Origin: Tuctoria greenei
Lineage: Eukaryota; Streptophyta; Magnoliopsida; Poales; Poaceae
Length of the DNA stretch: 64,000 nucleotides
NCBI GenBank assembly: GCA_036927565.1
Contig: JAYESD010000005.1
Coordinates: forward strand, 149,867,196 to 149,931,195
Direction: 5' to 3'
Shown here: piece by piece, positions 57,440-64,000 of the stretch
Position numbering within the stretch: position 1 is the first letter of the stretch
Layout of the letters: every line of letters begins with the position of its first letter
The notes under the pieces: generated by a model
The model's database searches: none
What the model saw: the letters and a program-made list of their open reading frames with translations, nothing else
What the model was told of the DNA's origin: nothing
Made by a program: the position numbers and the translations under genes

Positions 57440-57546
57440 CACACAGTGTACTCCTAGTGCATTGTGTTCCTGTAACTCACTCATGCTGTAATTGCTTACT
57501 CTTCTTATTAATATATGCTGGCTAGTCCGGGTCTTTCTAAAAAAAC
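57440..57546 (+). other. LINE 3' UTR and A-tail
   Basis: About 95 bp followed by CTTTCTAAAAAAA. The A-run is short; no target duplication could be matched with confidence. Confidence 0.6.
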
Positions 57547-57649
57547 TTTTTGCATTGCCCCTATACTTGTGGCTGTACAGGATGTTACAATGGAATGTAC
57601 AGGAACATGAAAATGAAAAATTGAGGATATACATGAAGATACCGGTTTT
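57547..57649. other. unassigned sequence between LINE and SINE
   Basis: AT-rich; nothing recognised. Confidence 0.4.
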
Positions 57650-57808
57650 AGATGTGAATAATTTTTTTTAACACACAGGACAGCTCACCCGGATACTGTT
57701 AAGAAAGGAGGTGAGACACCTGTGTAAGGGAGGAATCGAACCCAGGTGGGCAGCCCTCTCACATGGAGGTGCTAGCTATCTGGCCAAAGGCCAGTTCTCA
57801 GATGTGAA
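57650..57808 (-). mobile_element. tRNA-derived SINE with 9 bp target duplication
   Basis: The body is 57659-57799, about 141 bp. On the minus strand it starts GAGAACTGGCCTTTGGCC and has an A-box-like TGGCCAGATAGCTAGCACC and a B-box-like GGGTTCGATTCC, the split promoter of RNA polymerase III. It ends in TTAAAAAAAATTA. The direct repeat AGATGTGAA is at both ends (57650-57658 and 57800-57808). Promoter boxes, terminal A/T tract and target duplication together support a SINE. I cannot assign a named family. Confidence 0.78.
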
Positions 57809-58074
57809 GGATTTTTTATAATCAATTTTTTTGGTTATTTTGACTACACATAGCAAATGCTCTTGTAACCACTTGTGGTGAGCTGCCAGAAAAATTTAGA
57901 AGTGCTCTACACAAGGTATGATGGATTATGGATGCACCATGACATGCTCAATGATGTTGAATCACTGTGATACATAGGTGCAAATATGAAAGTTTCACAT
58001 GCTCTTTAAGGAGAAAACTATGAAATATAGTAACAGATCCTAGTGAGTTTAATTGGAAGGGTGAGAATAGAAAT
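57809..58074. other. unassigned sequence before copia fragment
   Basis: AT-rich, no recognised gene. The last part may be diverged copia RT sequence before the recognisable start near 58080. Confidence 0.4.
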
Positions 58075-59015
58075 GTGAACTGTTACATGATCATCGCTGG
58101 AGATGACTCTGAGTACATAGCCTTCGTGAAGGCTCGTCTTAGTGTGCAGTTTCTTATGTCCATCTGGGTCCTCTCCGTTATTTTCTTGGGATTGAGGTAT
58201 CCTCTACCCTTGAGGAAATTTATCTGTCTTAGGAGAAGTACATTCAGAATCTTCTTAATTAGACTTTTCTTACTGAGCACCGGACTGTTGAGACCCTTAT
58301 GGAGCTCAATGTTCACATTTGTGGTGAGCTTCTTGATGATCCTAACCGTTATTGTCATATTGTAGGGAATCTAGTCTATCTTGGTGTCACTCATCCTGAC
58401 ATCTCGTATTCTATTCACATTCTGAGTCAGTTTGTTTGTGCTCCTACCCAGTTCCACTACACCTACAGTCACTTGTTTCGTGACTTGCGTTATCTTCATG
58501 GAACTATGTTCAGACGTTTGTTCTTTCCATCCTCTAGCTAATTACAGCTCAAGGCGTATTGTGATGTCACTTGAGCTAGTGATTCATCTGATTGTTGATC
58601 TCTTTCTGTTTATTGTGTTCTTTTTGTGGTTCTCTCATTGCTTGGAAGACTAAGAAGCAGGTATAATTTCTCGTTCGAGTGCAGTGGTTAAGTTGCGTGC
58701 TATGGCTCTTGTGACTGTAGAGATTACTTGGTTATGGTGGTTGCTTGAGGATTTTGGTGTTTCTGTTTCTAGGCCAACTCCTTTTTGTTTGACAGTATAG
58801 GTGCTATCAGCAACGGTGGTGATCCGGTCAGGCGTGAGCTTATCAAGCATATTGGTGTTGATACTTTTTATACACGAGCACATGTTCAGGATGATGTCGT
58901 TGATCTTCGGTATGTGCCTTTAGAGCTTCAGCTGGCTGATTTCTTCACGAAAGCTCAAACTCGGGTTCAACACATATTTTATCTCTCCAAACTCAATGTT
59001 TGTGATGCACCTTAA
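58075..59015 (+). pseudogene. copia RT end and RNase H of fragment G
   Basis: Recognisable pieces in shifting frames: IIAGDDSEYIAFVKARLSVQ just after the YVDD region (the YVDD itself is degraded), LVYLGVTHPDISYSIHILSQ, LRYLHGTMFRRLFFPSSS, a damaged middle, then FDSIGAISNGGDP, KHIGVDTFYTRAHVQDDVVD and LRYVPLELQLADFFTKAQTR before the final stop. Several frameshifts; no activity expected. Confidence 0.78.
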
Positions 59016-59029
59016 GTTTGAGGGGGGGG

Positions 59030-59159
59030 TGTTAGAGATATATGAGCCTTTTTGTATTTCTCTTTGTGTAGAGTGTTTTATGCATATTTGCAATTCTCCT
59101 GTACTCTGTATATTTGTATCTCCTGGCCTCATCTGAATACATGTTTATTATTCATAACA
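59030..59159 (+). mobile_element. 3' LTR of copia fragment G
   Basis: 130 bp, very short for an LTR but with the expected TG...CA ends directly after a G-rich polypurine tract. Confidence 0.7.
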
Positions 59160-59360
59160 CTTTATATGAAACTTGGGAGCTTTCTACAAGGGTTGTTGTC
59201 CTATCATCAAAGGGCAATGTCACCGCGAGGCTTTTAGTTGTGTTTAAAGTTTAACTACAGGACCGCTAGAGAAACTGACAGTGGTACATGGGAAAGCCAA
59301 AGCTGGTGCCATTTCTGGCAAGATGGATGAATTGTATCGTTTTAACTTCAAGAGCTCAAG

Positions 59361-59554
59361 GTCCTGTTTGGCACAACTGGAACTTGTTACAAAAGCAACT
59401 TGTTTGAAAAGATGGTAGAATATGCTTATATCCTTCTTTTAGTTCATTCAGAGAAGCAGCTGAACTAATAAGCCGTTACAGAAGCTTCTTGTTTTGCACA
59501 CCCTCAGCTTACTTTTATGAAGAAGCTACAGCAGAAGCTGTGCCAGACAGGGTC
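59361..59554. mobile_element. probable hAT-type MITE
   Basis: The left end GTCCTGTTTGGCACAACT and the reverse complement of the right end ACCCTGTCTGGCACAGCT match at most positions, giving a ~194 bp unit with imperfect terminal inverted repeats. CCTGTTTGG-type ends are common in grass hAT-like MITEs. I could not confirm an 8 bp target duplication. Confidence 0.5.
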
Positions 59555-59601
59555 TAAGGCTGTAATTGAAAGTGTCATCTCTGCATGCGACAATCACAAA
59601 A

Positions 59602-59910
<309 letters not shown>

Positions 59911-60130
59911 GGCGTCAGCCAGACCTGACTGCAAGATGAAATAAATCCAGTGCGAACTTCATGAGGAAGAGCTAACACAATACATTAAGAAGAAAGGAGA
60001 GCCTGGGTGGTGGAAGGCTCGAACAAGACGAGGACACATCAAGTGCCTTTACCAGCTGGGATAGCCCCACTTCTAAACACCAAGTCCATCCAAGGATAGT
60101 GATGGCACAACAGCATGCATGTCACTCGGC
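59911..60130. other. sequence between microsatellite and BAHD remnant
   Basis: No gene seen. If the BAHD remnant keeps its original 3' end, this is its former 3' untranslated region. Confidence 0.4.
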
Positions 60131-60764
60131 TCACGCCTCCATGAACTCCTCATCGGTGACTAGTCGACCGAGCGCCTCTTGCGACAGGCAGACCTCCAGC
60201 GCCATGCTTCCCCCGCCTCCGTGCCCCTGGTACACGATCAACTTCTCGTCCACCTTGTTCGCCTTGCTGCTTGGACGGTCATCGGCCCGCCCCACCCAAA
60301 GTCGTTGCCGTAGACGTCGAACCACGGCGAGCTCCCTGTCATGACCTTCGAGGTGGCTTTGTCCCCACGTGGTGGATCCATGTAGATGAAGCTCGGCTGG
60401 TCAACCCATGACGCGAGGCCATCCCTCACCCTAGCCTCATCAACGACGTGATGGCACGATGCAGCAGCCATGCTGCCTAGCCCAACCCCTCCTCCTCGAC
60501 CTCACCGGTGGTGGAGGTCGCGAACGCCAGTGTCACGGCATTGCCAGTGTAACCCTGCGGGATGCCCTTCACCCTCGCCCGACATCCAACGAAAAGCATG
60601 TACCTGGTCTCCTGGTGCGGCGCGAGCATCTTGGCACGACACGCCGCGCGCCAGAGGTCCGCGATCATGGACTGCAGCGACGAGATGGTGGCGGTCGCCG
60701 TGCCAGCCATCTCGGCGTTCGCCTGGGCCTTCAGCTTCTGAACACTATTGACGGAAAAATGGAA
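60131..60764 (-). pseudogene. BAHD acyltransferase (HXXXD-type) C-terminal half, disrupted host gene
   Basis: On the minus strand the reading starts at FHFSVNSVQKLKAQANAEMA and continues AGTATATISSLQSMIADLW and ARVKGIPQGYTGNAVTLAFA. A TAG at 60477 and a frame change lead to ASWVDQPSFIYMDPPRGDKA and WFDVYGNDFGWGGPMTV, which contains the BAHD DFGWG motif. After one more frameshift come KANKVDEKLIVYQGHGGGGS and LEVCLSQEALGRLVTDEEFM and the stop. The family transfers acyl groups from CoA thioesters to alcohols or amines. The N-terminal half with the HXXXD motif is missing: copia D inserted at 60765, directly before the FHFS segment. It is the only host-gene remnant I see here. Confidence 0.85.
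60760..60764. repeat. candidate target duplication of copia D (TGGAA)
   Basis: The five bases next to the LTR end at 60765; the partner would be beyond the right edge of the window. Confidence 0.4.
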
Positions 60765-61122
60765 TGTTCCCACTATCAGGCACGCGCTACTGGTCGACGG
60801 ATGCTCAAACTAGGATCACACGATGAGATAGTGGCGTTTGTGGTGGTAGCAACAGCATTCCACCTTGCTCGTTTATTGCAGACTTTATAGCCGAAATAAA
60901 CTTACAGCCACGAGGCTTGCACGCCCGATTCTCATGCCACAATCCCGACGAGGCACGACGTGCCTGGGATCCGAAGGAATCGAGCGTCGAACGCTACGTA
61001 CGTGCTCCGCACGCACGACGCGACGCAGTGCAGCACGGGACATCCCAGCTCGACACTCCTATTATTTTCAAGAATAACAAACTGAAAATACATGCACACA
61101 CTAGGAACTAGAGTACACAACA
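60765..61122 (-). mobile_element. 3' LTR of copia D (358 bp)
   Basis: The minus strand starts TGTTGTGTACTC after the polypurine tract and ends GTGGGAACA (TGTT/AACA inverted ends). It contains a GC-rich block (60920-61050) and a minus-strand GGCTATAAAGTC box (60881-60892). Confidence 0.8.
60883..60890 (-). promoter_or_regulatory. TATA box in LTR of copia D
   Basis: The minus strand CTATAAAG, about 115 bp before the inner LTR end. Confidence 0.5.
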
Positions 61123-61134
61123 ATCTCCCCCTAC
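61123..61134 (-). other. polypurine tract of copia D
   Basis: The minus strand AGTAGGGGGAGATT directly precedes the LTR. Confidence 0.7.
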
Positions 61135-62641
61135 TCCTAGTTCCTTATCCTTGCAACCTGGATGTTTTTCCTCATCTCTTCGAACTGGATCTTTCCCAAT
61201 GGCTTGGTTAGTATGTCTGCCAGCTGATTGTTCGCACTGGTGTGTTCCAGCTCAATATCCTCGTGTTCCAGGCATTCATGGATAAAATGAAACTTGACAT
61301 TAGCGTGTTTGCATCAGCCATGAAACACAGGATTCTTGGCCAATGCTATCGCTGCTTGATTGTCAATTTTGATGACAGGAGTTTGAATCTTCATCCCTGC
61401 GATTTCCTTCAGCACATGAGTGAGCCACATGACCTGACAGGAAGCCGCCGCAGCCGCCATGTACTCAGCTTCACATGTTGATTGTGCCACATTTCCTTGT
61501 TTCTGTGAGAGCCATGAGATGGGACTTCTTCCCAGGAAGAAGATCACTCCGGTTGTACTCCTTCTATCATCCACATCGCCTCCAAGATCGCTGTCGCTAG
61601 ACCCCTTCAACACTAGCTCTCCAGTGTCTCACTTGTACTGTAACCCATAGTCTGTCGTTGCTGCCACATACCGCAGCAGACGCTTTAGTGCGGCCGTATC
61701 AATCTGGTGTGGATCCTCCATAAATCGTCTCAAAATTCCAACACTAAACGATAACTCAGGCCTTTTGTGAAGGAGGTATCGCAGGCTACCAATCAGGCTT
61801 CGGAACTGGCTTGCATCCACCTGAGCCATTGTGCTCTTCTTGACAGTTTAAGGCGAGTTTCTGTGGGTGTGGCGCAGCCTTTGCACTCAGCCATCCCGGC
61901 CTTCTCCAGCAACTTGACTACATAAGCTTTCTGGCACAGTTTGATCCCCTCGGTGCTTTGCTTTACCTTGATTCCTAGATAGTATGACAGAGGGTCGAGA
62001 TCCCTCATCTTGAATTTCAGCATCATCCCTTTCTTGAATGACTATATTTCTGACTCTGATTCTCCAACGATCAACAAGTCATCAACATATACGCCGACTA
62101 ATATTCTCGATCTTCTCTTGGCTTGTGTGTACATAACATGCTTTGATGGACATTTCTTGAACCCGAGCTCCACCAAACTGGCGTCGAGCTTCGCGTTCCA
62201 TGCCCGTGGCGCTTGGCGTAATCCATACAGTGCCTTCTGGAGCTTCAACACCTTGTGTTCTTCACCCTCAGCCACGAAACAAGGCGACTGGCTGACATAC
62301 ACCTCTTCCATGAGCTACCCATTTAGGAAGGCGGACTTTATGTCCATGTGGTAAACTTGCCAGCCATGGTCTGCCACCATCGCCAACACAAGTCTCTCTG
62401 AATCCATCCTAGCCACGGGTGCAAACACTTCTTCAAAATCGACGCCTTGTCTTTGTATGTATCCTTTGGCGACGAGACTGGCTTTGTGTTTGACGATGTC
62501 ACCATTTTCATCTCTTTTTAGCTTGAATACCCACTTCAACCCAATGGCTCGATCTCCCTTTAGCAGATCAACCAATGGCCAAGTCTCATTTTCTTCAATT
62601 GAAGCCATTTCTTCAAGCATTGCCATCCTCCACTCTTTCAC
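61135..62641 (-). pseudogene. reverse transcriptase and RNase H of copia D
   Basis: RT from the right: MKEWRMAMLEEMASIEENET, WVFKLKRDENGDIVKHKA, GVDFEEVFAPVARM, VYHMDIKSAFLNG, then a TAG (62315). Next come LQKALYGLRQAPRAWNAKLD and ILVGVYVDDLLIVG with an intact YVDD, and a TAG (62042). RNase H begins around MAQVDASQFRSLIGSLRYLL in another frame (shift near 61800), continues DVDDRRSTTGVIFFLGRSPI, STCEAEYMAAAAASCQ and KIDNQAAIALAKNPVFHG, and ends near 61135. Most breaks are single TAG codons. Confidence 0.87.
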
Positions 62642-63781
62642 TCTTTTGACTTCTTCTACTGATGTCGGTTCATTGCCTATTGCAAGGAGTAGCTCAGCAA
62701 CAACTTCCTAATGTTCATGCCTCCTGGGTTGAAACTGGTCGACAACGTCTTCTAGTGCCTTCAAGCGGAGCGGTGCATCATCGTGGTCTGCATCCAGGTT
62801 TGATGATGTTGGCGCCGGCATAGGAGTTGGGGAAGCGTGTCGCACCGCGTCACCTGGTGTTGAGCGCGCCCATGATAGCGAGCATGGCACTTGCGGCTCT
62901 GGTGGTGTAGGTTGTGCTTCGGCCACTTCTTCTCTGTGATCTTTGCTACCAATCGAGATGAACTCGACCTGGAACATGTTGTAGTCATCAATGCCAGGCT
63001 TCCCGTGCCATTCCCAGGCTCTATCTTCTTCAAATATGGCGTCACGTGACACCGTGACACATTCAGTGGCAGGATTGTAAATCAGCCATGCGTTCGAACC
63101 TGCCTCATATCTGACGAACACCATAGGGACACTTCTGTCTTCCAACTTGGACAGTCTCTTGCTCCTTTGTTTCATGTGGGCTGCATATCCAAAAGTGCAG
63201 AAAAATGAATAGGAAGCTTCGTTCCATGCCATACCTCATAGGGAGTTTTCCTGTCCACACTCTGTGTTGCTGTCCGGTTCAGGATGAACAGGGCTGTGGA
63301 CACGGCCTCCCCCCAGAACCATGCCAGAAGAGACATGGCTTTCATCATGCTTCGTGCCATGCCCATCACCGTTTGATTTCGACGCTTGACCACCCCGTTT
63401 TGCTGGGGCGTGTAGGGTGCGGTGTAGTGGCGTTGGACTCCTTCCTAGGCACAGAGTTCGATGAATGAGTTCCCCGTGAACTCTTCGTCGCGGTCAGTGC
63501 GTAGCATGCCCACCTTTCTCCCAGCTTCGACTTAGGCTTCAGCTTGTTCTGGAATGCTACGAACGCCTTCTTAGCTTTGTCCTTGGATGCCAACAGCACC
63601 AGCCACATATAGCGGCTGAGATCGTCGACAAGGAGGAAGGATTACTTGTTCCCGCTTGATGTCACTGGGGTCACCGGTCTGCACAGATCGCCATGGATGA
63701 GCTTGAGCTTGGCTTGGGCTCGGTATGAAGCCTTCGCTGGGAACGACGTCCGTCGTTGCTTCCATGCCAGACAACTATCAT
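62642..63781 (-). pseudogene. integrase of copia D, partial
   Basis: It begins near the zinc-binding half at the cut edge (minus-strand KLKLIHGDLCRPV at about 63690). The core follows: MWLVLLASKDKAKKAFVAFQ and a damaged region around the second Asp and the Glu (frameshifts near 63380 and 63470). Then come VKRRNQTVMGMARSMMKAMS, FWGEAVSTALFILNRTATQS, FGYAAHMKQRSKRLSKLEDR and a Pro/Ser-rich linker to RT with a TAG at 62708. Confidence 0.82.
63777..63781. repeat. candidate target duplication ATCAT of the right-edge family-B element
   Basis: The five bases before the LTR start at 63782; the partner is outside the window. Confidence 0.45.
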
Positions 63782-64000
63782 TGTAACACCCTCATTTTCA
63801 AGCATCATGCCTTGCATACATTCATATATGTGTCTAACATTAATCCACATAAAAAGGAACAAGTTTAAAATTTATTTAGAAACAGAACCGCACATTAGAA
63901 TTCTGGGAAGTGCGGACTAGTCCGATTTTGTTGTGGACTAGTCCGATTTCTCTTTGACTTCAAGCGGACTTGTCTATTTTTCTGCGGGCTAGTCTATTTT
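63782..64000 (+). mobile_element. family-B gypsy LTR, first 219 bp, running off the right edge
   Basis: TGTAACACCCTCATTTTCAAG followed by the family-B sequence and the beginning of the palindrome array (TGCGGACTAGTCCGATTTTG at 63913-63932). It is more diverged than the other copies. It interrupts copia D. Confidence 0.88.

Larger units (their letters stand above)
23848..57546 (+). mobile_element. L1-type LINE, split by elements B and C
   Basis: ORF1 (24104-25739 and 52312 to about 53660), ORF2 with endonuclease, RT and a zinc-knuckle C-terminus (53899-57439), and a short 3' UTR ending in CTTTCTAAAAAAA (57534-57546). The interruption is precise: the ORF1 frame is open up to GTCACAT at 25739 and continues open from 52312. 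The 26.6 kb between is element B plus its target duplication. ORF order and domain set match plant L1-clade LINEs. Confidence 0.85.
58075..59159 (+). mobile_element. Ty1/copia 3' fragment (G) with 130 bp LTR
   Basis: A decayed RT tail and RNase H (separate entry) is followed by the polypurine tract TTTGAGGGGGGGG and an LTR at 59030-59159. The LTR has ends TGTTAGAGATATA and TTCATAACA (TGTTA/TAACA inverted). The 5' part of the element is absent. Confidence 0.78.
60765..63781 (-). mobile_element. Ty1/copia element D, 3' part, cut by a family-B LTR
   Basis: The minus-strand order is integrase (from 63781 leftward), RT, RNase H, polypurine tract and 3' LTR. Protease, gag and 5' LTR are beyond the family-B insertion at 63782 and outside the window. 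The element itself is inserted in the BAHD gene. Confidence 0.87.

Noticed and set aside
57700..57790. tRNA gene suggested by the GGTTCGATTCC box
   Set aside because: Only the promoter boxes are tRNA-like; there is no full cloverleaf, and target duplications plus an A-rich tail mark it as a SINE.

Overview
This window looks like repeat-rich intergenic DNA from a grass (Poaceae). It has nested Ty3/gypsy and Ty1/copia LTR retrotransposons, an L1-type LINE, a tRNA-derived SINE and a remnant of a BAHD acyltransferase gene. The grass call rests on the element types: a Tat-lineage gypsy element with a 'putative gypsy type transposon' (PF04195-like) antisense ORF, a Sirevirus with a palindrome-rich noncoding region, and chromodomain gypsy elements with kilobase-scale LTRs. 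I cannot name the species. I see no intact host gene, rRNA gene, CRISPR array or bacterial feature. Every coding region I recognise is broken by stops, frameshifts or deletions.

Layout. 1-11537: element A, a minus-strand Tat-lineage gypsy element whose 3' LTR lies off the left edge. It carries gag, protease, RT (core deleted), two RNases H and integrase on the minus strand, and a coiled-coil additional ORF on the plus strand. Its 5' LTR cuts a minus-strand LTR of family B (11538-12449). 12450-13324: a Ty1/copia pol fragment. 13325-21721: a 5'-truncated Sirevirus (protease, integrase, RT, RNase H, a large 3' additional ORF and a 1.68 kb 3' LTR). 21722-23789: element F, the 3' end of a plus-strand relative of A. 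About 23848-57546: a LINE, split inside ORF1 by element B (25740-52306, target duplication CACAT). B is a chromodomain gypsy element with 2.8 kb LTRs, and its 5' LTR is split by element C (26492-42654). C is a minus-strand chromodomain gypsy element with two 4166 bp LTRs and an extra ORF upstream of gag. 57547-64000: a SINE with target duplication, a copia 3' end with a 130 bp LTR, a probable hAT-type MITE, a large AT/AC/GT palindromic microsatellite, and a BAHD acyltransferase pseudogene cut by copia element D. D is itself cut by another family-B LTR that runs off the right edge.

How the pieces fit. The nesting gives a relative chronology: LINE before B before C; family-B LTR before A; BAHD gene before D before the right-edge family-B LTR. 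Loss of function is visible at catalytic residues. The RT core with the YxDD box is deleted in A, FIDD has become FIDV in B, and the integrase Glu codon is TAG in the Sirevirus. Many breaks are single in-frame TAG or TGA codons, as expected for old, methylated, decaying copies.

The least expected observations are three. First, a dense array of short palindromes centred on GGACTAGTCC is shared by the Sirevirus and by the unrelated gypsy family B. Second, element C has an unrecognised ORF with a coiled-coil tail ahead of gag. Third, element A has repeated GGAGC/GCTCC hairpins between its two convergent coding regions.
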